This document shows, piece by piece, positions 17,645-27,008 of a stretch of DNA of 64,000 bases. The position numbers and the translations under genes are program-made. Within the stretch, counting starts at the first letter, position 1. Every line of letters starts with the position of its first letter. The stretch spans positions 888,001 through 952,000 of the forward strand of contig NZ_CP101505.1 in the NCBI RefSeq assembly GCF_024362345.1, in the 5' to 3' direction. The notes below the pieces were generated by a model. The model made no database searches, was not told the DNA's origin, and saw only the letters and a list, made by a program, of their open reading frames with translations. This DNA comes from Polaribacter dokdonensis (lineage in GTDB: Bacteria > Bacteroidota > Bacteroidia > Flavobacteriales > Flavobacteriaceae).

Positions 17645-19236
17645 TAAATTTCTAATATTGTAAATTTTAATTGTAAAGGCTTTAATTCCTCTTTTAATAT
17701 TGATAAGAATGATGCTCCATACTCTAAGTAATAGTTAGAAAAATTTCGCTGACGTTCTTCTAAAGATTCATTAGGTAAAATTTCATTTTGTAAGAGCGTA
17801 ATTCTGTCTACCAGGTCTTTTTGTCGTCTTTTTTCTGCTTTTAGCAATCGTTTTTCAAGGTTTTCTAAACCTTTTATTTGCTTTTTTTCTTGTGCATTAA
17901 CTGCATTTAGAAAAGTAACATCTGTTTTTTGAGCAACCTCTTTTAAATCTTTAAATTGCGATTTCAAATATTTAATTTTATCTGAAAAGTCAGTTTCTAT
18001 ATCAGTATTTGCAACCACTTTCTGAGAAATTAAATCATACTGATTTAAAAATAATTTCTTTTTGGAAATATTTAGTTTATCTAATTTTCTAGCCTGTTTC
18101 TCCGAAATTACTTGCACTGAATTTCTTAATAATAAAATTGGAAAAGGAACTTCCACCTTATCAAAATACGCTTTAAGTTCTAGCCAATAAGCTAATTCTC
18201 CTCCTCCACCTATATAACATAGATTAGGTAAAATCACTTCTTGATATAAAGGTCTCATAATTACATTAGGAGAAAATACTAAAGGATTATTAGTAACTTC
18301 TGCCAATATTTTGTCCTTCGTAAAAGTAATATCTGTGTTGTTTACCTTATAAATATCATTTTCAAAAATGATTCGTTCTCTAAAATCATCGCCCAAATAA
18401 AATAAGTTGATTTCTCTTGGGTTAACTTGTATTTTGTAATTTTTCTCTAATTCTTCTACAGATTTTGTAACAGAAGTAAAAGAAGTCTCTTCTTGCAATT
18501 CTTGCTTCATAAAGGGTGCAAATACACGTTTTAATTGTGTATCATCACCATCAACAATGATTAAACCGTACGTTTTAAATATTTCATTAGCTATAAAACG
18601 TGTAGCATCTGCTAAATTTTGGTGCTCTAAATATCCTTTAGAAAAAAGATTTTTTAAATATTCAGCATTCTTAGAATTACCTAAATGATTAGAAAATACC
18701 TGAAATACTTCTTCTAAACCCTCAGTAGAAAATCGACCTACAGCTCCACCATCTTTTCTATTCCAAGCTACTTTTTTTCCATCAAAATTAAAATAGTTAA
18801 TTTCCTCAAAATCATGATCTTCTGTAGCCATCCAATAAATGGGTACAAAGTTTTTATCTGGGAATTTATCTGCTAATTCTTCACATAAATTTATGGTAGA
18901 AAATATTTTATATAAAAAATATAATGGACCTGTAAAAAGATTTAGTTGATGCCCTGTAGTAATGGTAAATGTTTCTTTTTTTCTAAGTAACTTAATATTT
19001 TCTTTAGTAGCTTCAGAGATACTAAACTCATCATATTGTTGAGTTAGAGCATTGGCTAAAATTGTTCTATTTTCTAAAGAGAATGATTTTTCCTTTTCTA
19101 CAATCTGATTCTGAAATCCTTCTAAATTTGGAAAATTATTATAAAAAGTTTTTAAGTTTTTATTTTGCTCCAAATAATGATGCATTATTTCTGAAAAAAA
19201 GCCTGTTTCTTGAAAAGGGATGTGTGTTACTTTCAT
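17644..19236 (-). CDS. bshC: Bacillithiol biosynthesis cysteine-adding enzyme
   Basis: BshC joins cysteine to glucosaminyl-malate, the last step of bacillithiol synthesis. The start at 19236 (MKVTHIPFQETG) is chosen because AGGAG stands 8-9 bases upstream; a nine-residue N-terminal extension would swallow that site. About 530 residues agrees with the family. Landmarks are FTITTGHQLNLFTGPLYFLYK, WMATEDHDFEEINYF and YIGGGGELAYWLELK, then a coiled-coil stretch before the C-terminus. It is the first gene of the operon with rlmF. BshA and BshB must be elsewhere. Confidence 0.94.
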   Translation of the reverse strand: MKVTHIPFQETGFFSEIMHHYLEQNKNLKTFYNNFPNLEGFQNQIVEKEKSFSLENRTILANALTQQYDEFSISEATKENIKLLRKKETFTITTGHQLNLFTGPLYFLYKIFSTINLCEELADKFPDKNFVPIYWMATEDHDFEEINYFNFDGKKVAWNRKDGGAVGRFSTEGLEEVFQVFSNHLGNSKNAEYLKNLFSKGYLEHQNLADATRFIANEIFKTYGLIIVDGDDTQLKRVFAPFMKQELQEETSFTSVTKSVEELEKNYKIQVNPREINLFYLGDDFRERIIFENDIYKVNNTDITFTKDKILAEVTNNPLVFSPNVIMRPLYQEVILPNLCYIGGGGELAYWLELKAYFDKVEVPFPILLLRNSVQVISEKQARKLDKLNISKKKLFLNQYDLISQKVVANTDIETDFSDKIKYLKSQFKDLKEVAQKTDVTFLNAVNAQEKKQIKGLENLEKRLLKAEKRRQKDLVDRITLLQNEILPNESLEERQRNFSNYYLEYGASFLSILKEELKPLQLKFTILEI

Positions 19237-19410
19237 AATTAATAACTCCTTTTTTTGCAACACTCAGAATCTGACATAGAAATCGTATAGTTTGGTTAAA
19301 TTTTCGATAAAAATACAACTATTTTAAGTGATGTTAAAAAATGTAAAACGCTCTAACATATTTTTAACTCCTTCCTTAAATACTTACTATAATTAGTAAA
19401 TTATATTGCT

Positions 19411-19418
19411 TACTTTTG
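19411..19418 (+). promoter_or_regulatory. -7 element of the M14 peptidase promoter
   Basis: TACTTTTG fits TAnnTTTG exactly. It lies 21 bases before the ATG at 19439 and downstream of the longest in-frame start at 19406, which therefore cannot be used from this promoter. Confidence 0.42.
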
Positions 19419-19438
19419 GAAAAATCAAATTTAAATTC

Positions 19439-21910
19439 ATGAAAATTAAAGCTTTTATTCTTTTATTTTTTGTTTCATCAATTGCTGTTTTTTCGCAGAC
19501 AATAAAATCTCCTGCAGAATTTTTAGGTTATGAAATAGGCTCTAGATTTACAAGACATCATCAAGTAGTAGATTACTTTAAGTATGTAAGCAACTCATTA
19601 CCAAATGTTAAATTGGAAAAATATGGTGAAACTAATGAACATAGAGAATTGTATGTAACATATATATCTTCTCAAGAAAATATAGACAATATAGAATACA
19701 TCAGAAAAGAAAACCTTTCGCAAACAGTATCTAGCAACTCAAATACTAATGATAAAGCAATTGTTTGGTTAAGCTATAATGTACATGGAAATGAAGCTTC
19801 TAGTACTGAAGCATCAATGCTTACACTTTATGATTTAGTTACAAATAAAAAAGAGTGGTTAAAAAATACCATTGTAATTATAGATCCATGTATAAATCCA
19901 GATGGTAGAGATAGATATGTAAATTGGTACAATCAAGTAAAAAGTACTCCTTTTGATATTGCTCAAGATGCAAAAGAACATCATGAACCTTGGCCTGGAG
20001 GAAGACCAAACCACTATCTATTTGATTTAAATAGAGATTGGGCTTGGGCAACGCAAGTAGAAAGTCAGCAAAGAATTAAAATATACAATAAATGGATGCC
20101 TCATATTCATGTAGATTTTCATGAACAAGGTATTAATAATCCATACTACTTTGCACCTGCAGCAGAACCATTTCATGAAATTATTACAGATTGGCAACGT
20201 GATTTTCAAACACAGATTGGAAAAAATCATGCTAAATATTTTGACAAGGAAGGTTGGTTGTATTTTACAAAAGAGAGCTTTGATTTGCTATACCCAAGTT
20301 ATGGTGATACCTACCCTACATTTATGGGTGCCATTGGTATGACTTATGAACAAGCAGGTCATGGAAGAGCTGGTTTAGGTATTAATACTGATGAAGGAGA
20401 AGTATTAACGCTAAAAGACAGAGCTACACATCATAAAACAACAGGATTATCTACAGTTGAAATTGCTTCTAAAAATGCTGAAAAATTAAATTCAGAATTC
20501 AAAAAATATTTTAATAATGATAATATTACCTATAAGAGTTTTGTAATTAAAAACGAAAATCAAGATAAGATAGATCGTTTAAAATTATTACTTGATAAAC
20601 ACGAAATAGTCTATGAAAATGCCAATAATGTTTCTGTAAAAGGTTACAATTATGCAAGTCAGAATGAAACTAAATTTAGTGCATCAAATAAAGATTTGGT
20701 AATTCATACAGATCAACCAAAAGGAAAAATGGTAAATGTTTTGTTTGAGCCATCAGCCAAATTGGTAGATTCTTTAACCTATGATATTACAGCTTGGTCT
20801 TTACCTTATGCTCATGGCTTTAATGCAATAGCTTCTAAAAATAAAGTTGCATCTTCTACAAACAGCACTGTAAATACAGTTTCAAATACAATTGATAAGA
20901 ATGCATATGCCTATATTTCTAAATGGAATAGTTTAAAAGACGCTACATTTCTTGCAGATATTTTAAAAAATAATATTGTCCCTAGATTTGCTACAAAACC
21001 TTTTACTGCAAATGGGATTGATTATAAAAGAGGAACCTTAATCATTTTAAGAAATGACAATAGAAATGAGAATTTCGATGCAAAACTCTTAGATATTGCA
21101 AATCAAAATAAAAGACAATTAAGTTCTGTAACAACAGGTTTTTCTGATGCAGGAATAGATTTTGGCTCTTATGCTGTACAACCAATCAATAAGCAAAAAG
21201 TAGCTTTACTTTCTGGTGAAAGCACATCTTCTTTAAGCTTTGGTGAAATATGGCACTTTTTCGAAACTGAATTAGAGTATCCTTTAACCATTTTAAATTC
21301 AGACTATTTTAGTAGAACAGATTTCTCTAAATATGATGTAATTATTTTACCTAATGGATACTATAGCAGTATTTTAAATACAAATACCATAGAAAAGTTA
21401 ACCTCATTTGCAAGATCTGGAGGTACAGTAATTGCAATTGGTTCTGCTTTAAATAGTTTTGCTGATAAAAAAGGCTTTAGTTTAAGTAGAAAAAAGCTTG
21501 AGGATAAAAAAGAAAATAACTTAATGCCTTATGCAGATCAAGAAAGAAATAATGTAGCCAATCTAATTACTGGGGCTATTTTTAAAAGTACAATAGACAC
21601 TACACATCCTTTAGGTTTTGGATATAGCAATGAATACTTTTCTTTAAAATTAAGTGGTAGCACTTATAATTATTTAAGTGGAGGAATTAATGTAGGTTAT
21701 TTTAATAAAGATGCAACTAATGTATCTGGGTTTGCAGGTAAAACAGCTTTACAAAAAGTACCTGAATCACTGTTATTTGGTGTTGATGAAAAAGGTAGAG
21801 GAAGTTTTGTTTATATGGTAGACAACCCTTTATTTAGATCCTTTTGGGATAATGGAAAATTATTTTTAGCAAATGCAGTATTTCTGCTAAATTCAGACAA
21901 ATTGAAATAA
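19439..21910 (+). CDS. Secreted M14 zinc carboxypeptidase with C-terminal GATase1-like domain
   Basis: About 823 residues from the ATG at 19439. The signal peptide MKIKAFILLFFVSSIAVFSQ ends near residue 20. The M14 domain shows HGNE (first two Zn ligands, HxxE), DPCINPDGRDRYVNWYNQ, HVDFHEQG (third ligand) and a conserved acidic TYEQAGHGRAG near residue 310. After a long middle region, residues about 590-690 (KVALLSGE, YDVIILPNGYY, GGTVIAIGSAL) look like a class-I glutamine-amidotransferase/DJ-1 fold, known in this M14 subgroup. It is probably a periplasmic or exported peptidase. No sorting domain is seen at the C-terminus. Confidence 0.85.
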   Translation: MKIKAFILLFFVSSIAVFSQTIKSPAEFLGYEIGSRFTRHHQVVDYFKYVSNSLPNVKLEKYGETNEHRELYVTYISSQENIDNIEYIRKENLSQTVSSNSNTNDKAIVWLSYNVHGNEASSTEASMLTLYDLVTNKKEWLKNTIVIIDPCINPDGRDRYVNWYNQVKSTPFDIAQDAKEHHEPWPGGRPNHYLFDLNRDWAWATQVESQQRIKIYNKWMPHIHVDFHEQGINNPYYFAPAAEPFHEIITDWQRDFQTQIGKNHAKYFDKEGWLYFTKESFDLLYPSYGDTYPTFMGAIGMTYEQAGHGRAGLGINTDEGEVLTLKDRATHHKTTGLSTVEIASKNAEKLNSEFKKYFNNDNITYKSFVIKNENQDKIDRLKLLLDKHEIVYENANNVSVKGYNYASQNETKFSASNKDLVIHTDQPKGKMVNVLFEPSAKLVDSLTYDITAWSLPYAHGFNAIASKNKVASSTNSTVNTVSNTIDKNAYAYISKWNSLKDATFLADILKNNIVPRFATKPFTANGIDYKRGTLIILRNDNRNENFDAKLLDIANQNKRQLSSVTTGFSDAGIDFGSYAVQPINKQKVALLSGESTSSLSFGEIWHFFETELEYPLTILNSDYFSRTDFSKYDVIILPNGYYSSILNTNTIEKLTSFARSGGTVIAIGSALNSFADKKGFSLSRKKLEDKKENNLMPYADQERNNVANLITGAIFKSTIDTTHPLGFGYSNEYFSLKLSGSTYNYLSGGINVGYFNKDATNVSGFAGKTALQKVPESLLFGVDEKGRGSFVYMVDNPLFRSFWDNGKLFLANAVFLLNSDKLK

Positions 21911-21912
21911 AA

Positions 21913-21947
21913 TAAAAAACCACTCAATAATGAGTGGTTTTTTTTTA
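21913..21947. terminator. Bidirectional intrinsic terminator
   Basis: Stem AAACCACTCA / TGAGTGGTTT with a four-base loop, A-run before and T-run after. It lies between the convergent M14 peptidase and rimO genes. Confidence 0.87.
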
Positions 21948-21953
21948 TGCTTT

Positions 21954-23309
21954 TTATTTTTTAACCTTTTGATGTAAAGGTTGTGGTTTTTCTTGTTTCT
22001 TAACTGGAGTTCCATATAAATCGTAATCTCCAGCTTCATAAATTTCAACATCTATAAACTCACCAATTTTAATATAATGTTCTCTAGCATCTACTAAAAC
22101 ATCATTATCCACATCAGGCGAATCAGATTCTGTTCTTCCATAAAAATACTCACCATCTTTCCTATCAAATAAACATTTAAAGGTTTTTCCTACTTTCTGC
22201 TGATTCAACTCCCAAGAAATCTGAGACTGAACTTCCATGATTTCATTTACTCGTTTAAACTTAACTTCTGCTGGTACATCATCTTCTAAAACATAAGCTC
22301 CTGTATTTTCTTCATGCGAATACTCAAAAGCACCTAATCTTTCAAAACGCATTTCTTCTACCCAATCTTTTAATTCTTGAAACATTTCTTCTGTTTCACC
22401 TGGATAACCTACAATAAGCGTTGTTCTTATTGCCATTTCTGGAACAGCTTCTCTAAATTTATGAATTAACGCTGTTGTTTTTTCATGAGTTGTTCCTCTT
22501 TTCATAGACTTTAACAACTCTGTATTAATATGTTGCAAAGGAATATCTAAATAGTTACAAACCTTAGGTTCACGTTTCATAACTTCTAAAACATCCATAG
22601 GAAAACCTGTAGGAAAGGCATAATGCATTCTAATCCATTCAATTCCATCTACTTTTACAAGCGCTTCTAATAATTCTGCTAACGCACGTTTTTTGTAGAT
22701 ATCTAACCCATAATAAGTTAAATCTTGTGCAATTAACATAATTTCTTTAATCCCTTTCTCAGCTAATTTAGTGGCTTCTGTAACCAAATCTTCTATTGGC
22801 GTAGAAACATGTTTACCACGCATTAAAGGAATTGCACAAAAAGAACAAGGCCTATCACAACCCTCAGCAATTTTTAAATATGCATAATGTTTAGGTGTTG
22901 TTGTTAAACGTTCACCAATTAATTCATGCTTATAATCTGCTTCTAAAACTTTTAACAAGTTAGGCAAATCATGAGTACCAAAGTATTGATCAACATTAGG
23001 TATCTCTGCTTCTAAATCTGGTTTATAACGTTCGCTTAAACAACCAGAAACAAAAACTTTATCTACTTCTCCTGCTTCTTTTCTTTTAGCATAGTGCAAA
23101 ATAGTATCTATAGATTCTTCTTTTGCTTTACCAATAAATCCACAAGTATTTATAACTACAATGTTTCCATCATCATTTATATCTTCATGAACTACGTTTT
23201 TACCATTGGCTTTTAATTGGCCCATTAAAACTTCACTATCGTAAACGTTTTTAGAGCAACCTAAAGTAACTACGTTAATCTTATTTTTTTTGATGGTTTT
23301 TGTACGCAT
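21954..23309 (-). CDS. rimO: Ribosomal protein uS12 methylthiotransferase
   Basis: Radical-SAM methylthiotransferase that modifies an aspartate of ribosomal protein S12. It is 451 residues. The N-terminal domain holds C18, C56 and C90 for the auxiliary cluster. The radical-SAM cluster is C151-x3-C155-x2-C158 (CDRPCSFC) followed by PLMRG, which separates RimO from MiaB. A C-terminal TRAM domain begins about residue 375. It is monocistronic: a terminator lies downstream and the amidase gene is 57 bases upstream on the same strand. Confidence 0.94.
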   Translation of the reverse strand: MRTKTIKKNKINVVTLGCSKNVYDSEVLMGQLKANGKNVVHEDINDDGNIVVINTCGFIGKAKEESIDTILHYAKRKEAGEVDKVFVSGCLSERYKPDLEAEIPNVDQYFGTHDLPNLLKVLEADYKHELIGERLTTTPKHYAYLKIAEGCDRPCSFCAIPLMRGKHVSTPIEDLVTEATKLAEKGIKEIMLIAQDLTYYGLDIYKKRALAELLEALVKVDGIEWIRMHYAFPTGFPMDVLEVMKREPKVCNYLDIPLQHINTELLKSMKRGTTHEKTTALIHKFREAVPEMAIRTTLIVGYPGETEEMFQELKDWVEEMRFERLGAFEYSHEENTGAYVLEDDVPAEVKFKRVNEIMEVQSQISWELNQQKVGKTFKCLFDRKDGEYFYGRTESDSPDVDNDVLVDAREHYIKIGEFIDVEIYEAGDYDLYGTPVKKQEKPQPLHQKVKK

Positions 23310-23331
23310 TCTGTTTTTATTTAAGCGAGTG

Positions 23332-23339
23332 CAAAAATA
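23332..23339 (-). promoter_or_regulatory. Candidate -7 element of rimO promoter
   Basis: On the minus strand TATTTTTG fits TAnnTTTG, 22 bases upstream of the rimO start. No -33 TTG at standard spacing. Confidence 0.35.
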
Positions 23340-23366
23340 GTACTTTTTAAATGATTGATATTCTTT

Positions 23367-25013
23367 CTATTGATAGTTTTTAGGCATTTTTCTGGCTTTT
23401 GTTAATTGCTCAAAAGCATAGCCCAATTCTAATAAATTTCTTTCATCAAATGGCTTACCAACAAAAGTTAAACTAATTGGTTCTCCAGAAGTTTTATATC
23501 CCATAGGAACCGTTAAAGTTGGGTGAAAAGAAACAGCTGCTATACCTGAATGATAGTTATTTATCGACAAAATTGCATCTAAATTTTCTTCTTCTAGAGC
23601 TTGTAAATACTTTTCTGCTTCTGATTTTAAATTTGCTTTAATAACTTCTAATTCAGCTAATGTAGTTTCATCTTTTACAATTCCATCAAACAATTGTTGA
23701 CCATAAGGTGCTCTTAAAATAGAGTCTTTTTTATTGAACTCAATTACATTTTTTACATTTTTAATAAATAAAGATTTATCTGCTTCATTAGCTAGATACT
23801 TAGGTAAATCATATTTCATATCGATATTTAATAAAGTGATAAAACCATTAAATGAAATTTGAGGTGGTGTAATTTCTACAATTTCAACGCCAACTTTTCT
23901 CATCTTATCTATGTTTAAAGCATAAATAGAATCTCCTAACAAGGGTTTTAAAACACCAAGTCTTTTGCCTTTAAAACTATTTGGTAATCCATTTTGATAA
24001 TATTCTTCATCTAATTCTTTTGATTTGCTATCATTTTTATCAAAACCTCTCATTGCATTCATGAAAATGGCATTGTCAATTACATTTTTTGTCATTGGCC
24101 CAGGTGTATCTAATGTACTAGAAATTGGTACAATACCTGATCTGCTTAAAACACCAATTGTAGGTTTTAAACCAACCACAGAATTCTGACTTGAAGGTGA
24201 TGTTATAGAACCCGAAGTTTCTGTTCCTACTGCAGCCACTGCAAAATTAGCAGCTACTGTCACTCCACTTCCTGCAGAACTCCCTCCAGTTTCATATTCA
24301 GCTCTTCCATAAGGGTTTAAAGTTTGACCTCCAATTGCTGAGTAACCAAGAGGACAACCTGAACAAAAGAAATACGCCCATTCACTTAAATTTACTTTTC
24401 CTAAAATTAGAGCATCATTTTCTCTAAGCTTTTCTACAATAAAGGCATCACTTTTAGTGTAATTTCTTTCTAAGGCTAAAGCACCTGCTGTTGTTGGCAT
24501 TTCTTTTGTGTTGATGTTGTCTTTTAACAAAACAGGCATTCCATACATAGAAAATTCAGAAACATTATCTTTATTTAAGTCCTTTTCTCTAGCCTCTTTC
24601 AAAACATTAGGGTTCAAGGCTATAATAGAGTTTAGAGATAAAGTTGAATCACTTTCAAATTTTCTAATTCGATATAAATAGAACAACGTTAACTTTTCAT
24701 AAGATAACTTACCCTCTTTTACATAATTTTGTAAAGTAGGAATATCTTGCTCTAAAATTAACGGCTTTAATTCGTTATAATTTTCTTCTGAAAACTTGGC
24801 TAAGTCAGATTGAAATGGTTTGTAAACATCATTCATGTCTATTACTTTAGACTGAAAAAGTTTAAATTTCATTCTTCCATTTTGATGATTTTGTTGTGCT
24901 TTAATAGCAGCAGATTCATCATATTTTTCAAATTGAAACTCAGGTTCTTTTTCTTTAGTGTTACAAGAAAATAATACAATTGTAGCAAATAAAAATAAAA
25001 GTGATTTTTTCAT
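23367..25013 (-). CDS. Amidase-signature lipoprotein
   Basis: About 548 residues from the ATG at 25013 (MKKSLLFLFATIVLFSC). The lipobox Cys is near residue 16, so it is a lipoprotein in the envelope. The amidase-signature domain is clear: catalytic Lys in VLLKDNINT, the Gly/Ser-rich GGSSAGSG, and ETSGSITSPSSQNSVVGLKPT with the acyl-accepting Ser, giving the Ser-cisSer-Lys triad. It is typical of the secreted amidases of Bacteroidota, with unknown amide substrate. The longer in-frame start would place 11 residues before the signal peptide and is rejected. Confidence 0.87.
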   Translation of the reverse strand: MKKSLLFLFATIVLFSCNTKEKEPEFQFEKYDESAAIKAQQNHQNGRMKFKLFQSKVIDMNDVYKPFQSDLAKFSEENYNELKPLILEQDIPTLQNYVKEGKLSYEKLTLFYLYRIRKFESDSTLSLNSIIALNPNVLKEAREKDLNKDNVSEFSMYGMPVLLKDNINTKEMPTTAGALALERNYTKSDAFIVEKLRENDALILGKVNLSEWAYFFCSGCPLGYSAIGGQTLNPYGRAEYETGGSSAGSGVTVAANFAVAAVGTETSGSITSPSSQNSVVGLKPTIGVLSRSGIVPISSTLDTPGPMTKNVIDNAIFMNAMRGFDKNDSKSKELDEEYYQNGLPNSFKGKRLGVLKPLLGDSIYALNIDKMRKVGVEIVEITPPQISFNGFITLLNIDMKYDLPKYLANEADKSLFIKNVKNVIEFNKKDSILRAPYGQQLFDGIVKDETTLAELEVIKANLKSEAEKYLQALEEENLDAILSINNYHSGIAAVSFHPTLTVPMGYKTSGEPISLTFVGKPFDERNLLELGYAFEQLTKARKMPKNYQ

Positions 25014-25043
25014 TGTAGTAAATTTATACCCAAATATAAGAAA

Positions 25044-25078
25044 CAAAAAACACCTTTTATGAAAAACATAAAAGGTGC
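25044..25078 (-). terminator. Intrinsic terminator of ftsY
   Basis: Read on the minus strand, the stem CACCTTTTATG / CATAAAAGGTG with a five-base loop is followed by a T-run. It lies just after the ftsY stop. Confidence 0.82.
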
Positions 25079-25102
25079 TATAATTATTCAGTTAGAATAG
25101 GT

Positions 25103-26074
25103 CTACTTAAAAAAGGAATCTACAAATTCAACTTTATTAAAAACTTGTAAATCATCTATACCTTCACCAACTCCAATATATTTTACAGGAATTTGAAATT
25201 GGTCAGAAATACCAATAACAACTCCACCTTTAGCTGTACCATCTAATTTAGTAACTGCTAAACTTGTAACTTCTGTAGCTTTAGTGAATTGTTTAGCTTG
25301 TTCAAAAGCATTCTGACCTGTAGAACCATCTAAAACCAATAAAACATCATGTGGTGCATCAGCAACTACTTTTTGCATCACTCTTTTAATTTTTGTTAGT
25401 TCGTTCATTAAGTTTACTTTATTATGTAAACGACCAGCTGTATCAATAATAACAACATCAGCATCTTGCTTTACAGCAGAAGTTAACGTATCAAAAGCTA
25501 CTGAAGCAGGATCTGAACCCATTTCTTGACGAATTATAGGCACATCTGTTCTATCTGCCCAAACTTGCAATTGATCTATAGCTGCTGCTCTAAATGTATC
25601 TGCAGCACCTAAAACTACTTTTAAACCTTGCTTTTTAAATTGGCTTGCTAGTTTACCAATAGTAGTAGTTTTACCTACACCATTTACACCAACAACCATT
25701 AAAACATAAGGCATTTTTTGATTATCCTTTTTAGGAATCTCAGGAATTGAAAACTCAGTTTCATTGCCAACATTAGTTTCAGACAACAAACCTGCAATTT
25801 CTTCACGAAGAATTGCATTTAATTCATCTGTACCCACATATTTATCTTTGGCAACTCTTGCTTCTATTCTATCAATAACTTTTAAGGTGGTATTTACACC
25901 AACATCTGATGCTACTAAAACCTCTTCTAAATTATCTAAAACATCATCATCTACTTTAGACTTACCAGCTACTGCTTTAGATAATTTACCAAAAAAACTT
26001 TCTTTAGATTTCTCTAAACCTTTGTCTAAAGTTTCTTTTTTCTCTTTTGAAAAAATATTTTTAAAAAAACTCAT
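25103..26074 (-). CDS. ftsY: Signal recognition particle receptor FtsY
   Basis: SRP receptor GTPase that docks ribosome-nascent-chain-SRP complexes at the membrane. 323 residues with a short acidic/basic N-terminus lacking the long A domain of E. coli FtsY. The NG domain shows G1 GVNGVGKTTT, DTFRAAA, DTAGR (G3) and TKLDGTAKGG (G4 and beyond). It lies downstream of the rpmB-rpmG-DUF4295 genes, a common Bacteroidota order, but a terminator at 26217-26254 separates it from them. The partner SRP RNA gene is in this window at 37.2 kb. Confidence 0.96.
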   Translation of the reverse strand: MSFFKNIFSKEKKETLDKGLEKSKESFFGKLSKAVAGKSKVDDDVLDNLEEVLVASDVGVNTTLKVIDRIEARVAKDKYVGTDELNAILREEIAGLLSETNVGNETEFSIPEIPKKDNQKMPYVLMVVGVNGVGKTTTIGKLASQFKKQGLKVVLGAADTFRAAAIDQLQVWADRTDVPIIRQEMGSDPASVAFDTLTSAVKQDADVVIIDTAGRLHNKVNLMNELTKIKRVMQKVVADAPHDVLLVLDGSTGQNAFEQAKQFTKATEVTSLAVTKLDGTAKGGVVIGISDQFQIPVKYIGVGEGIDDLQVFNKVEFVDSFFK

Positions 26075-26216
26075 ATCTTATATTGATTTAAATATCAACC
26101 TTTTATAAAATTGATATTTAATTTATTGTGGTAGCAATTGACAGTTGAATTAGAATTATAAAACCCACTAATCAAATATCAATTACTGTGTATAAAAATA
26201 CGTAATTATAAGGCAT

Positions 26217-26254
26217 AAAAAAAACTACTTTCTATTTCTAAAAAGTAGTTTTAA
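26217..26254 (-). terminator. Intrinsic terminator of the rpmB-rpmG-DUF4295 operon
   Basis: Minus-strand stem AAAACTACTTT / AAAGTAGTTTT with an A/T-rich loop followed by a run of Ts, 18 bases after the DUF4295 stop. Confidence 0.8.
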
Positions 26255-26271
26255 TATTATATATAAGTCGA

Positions 26272-26424
26272 TTATTTTTTTGCTAAAAATTTATCAACTT
26301 CTGAAGGATCCATAATTGATTCAACAAACATGTAAGCTCCTGTTTTTGGAGACTTTACCATTTTTATTGCTTTACTTAATCTTTTTGATCCTGTTTGTAA
26401 CGATGCTACTGATTTCTTTGCCAT
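26272..26424 (-). CDS. DUF4295 small basic protein
   Basis: A 50-residue gene, too short for most ORF filters. It begins MAKKSVASLQTGSKRLSKAI, continues with KMVKSPKTGAYMF and ends DKFLAKK. This is the DUF4295 family of Bacteroidota, found next to ribosomal protein genes rpmB and rpmG, as here (53 bases after rpmG). It is strongly basic, so a ribosome or RNA association is likely, but the family's role is unknown. A terminator follows. Confidence 0.9.
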   Translation of the reverse strand: MAKKSVASLQTGSKRLSKAIKMVKSPKTGAYMFVESIMDPSEVDKFLAKK

Positions 26425-26477
26425 GTTAAAATGTTTTTAATCTATGTGCTCTGTTCTGAGTTCTAGATTGTTTAGAA

Positions 26478-26660
26478 TTACTTAATTTCTTTGTGAACAG
26501 TCATTTTCTTTAAGATAGGATTAAATTTCTTAATCTCTAATCTATCTGGAGTGTTCTTTTTGTTCTTTGTTGTAATGTATCTAGAAGTACCTGCTTGACC
26601 AGATGCCTTGTGCTCTGTGCACTCTAAAATTACTTGAACTCTGTTTCCTTTTTTTGCCAT
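26478..26660 (-). CDS. rpmG: 50S ribosomal protein L33
   Basis: 60 residues: [18 protein letters not shown], then [12 protein letters not shown], which is the L33 signature. It lacks the CxxC zinc pair (only one Cys, C14), so it is the zinc-independent (C-minus) form. It is the second gene of the rpmB operon. Confidence 0.95.
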   Translation of the reverse strand: MAKKGNRVQVILECTEHKASGQAGTSRYITTKNKKNTPDRLEIKKFNPILKKMTVHKEIK

Positions 26661-26690
26661 CTCTGTATAATTTTATTAGCTAGAACCTAA

Positions 26691-26930
26691 TTATTTTGTT
26701 AAAAATCCGTTAGCTCTTGCTTCTTTGATAACTGCAGAAATTCCTTTCTTGTTAATATTTTTTAAAGCAGATGCAGATACTTTTAAAGTTACCCATTTAT
26801 CTTCTTCTGGAATATAAAAACGCTTGGTCATTAAATTAGCGTCAAATGTTCTTTTAGTTCTATTTAATGCTTTAGAAACATTGTTTCCAACCATTGCTTT
26901 TTTTCCTGTTAATTCACAAACTCTAGACAT
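26691..26930 (-). CDS. rpmB: 50S ribosomal protein L28
   Basis: 79 residues with the L28 start MSRVCELTGKKAMVGNNVSK and the RTKRTFDANL stretch. The zinc-binding cysteines seen in some L28 forms are not present (one Cys only). It is first in the operon rpmB-rpmG-DUF4295, preceded by a well-formed promoter at 26971-27001. Confidence 0.96.
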   Translation of the reverse strand: MSRVCELTGKKAMVGNNVSKALNRTKRTFDANLMTKRFYIPEEDKWVTLKVSASALKNINKKGISAVIKEARANGFLTK

Positions 26931-26970
26931 CTTCTTAGACAGTTTTATAGTGTTATCTCTAAACGAGGTG

Positions 26971-27001
26971 CAAATCTACAAATAAATCTAATTCTGAACA
27001 A
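26971..27001 (-). promoter_or_regulatory. Promoter of rpmB operon
   Basis: On the minus strand TTG (26999-27001), 20 bases, then TAGATTTG (26971-26978), which fits the Bacteroidota housekeeping consensus TTG-N19-21-TAnnTTTG. It lies about 40 bases before the rpmB ATG. Confidence 0.68.
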
Positions 27002-27008
27002 AACAATT

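Noticed and set aside
26075..26271. Regulatory RNA upstream of ftsY
   Set aside because: Only the terminator of the ribosomal protein operon and AT-rich text are seen; no structured leader.
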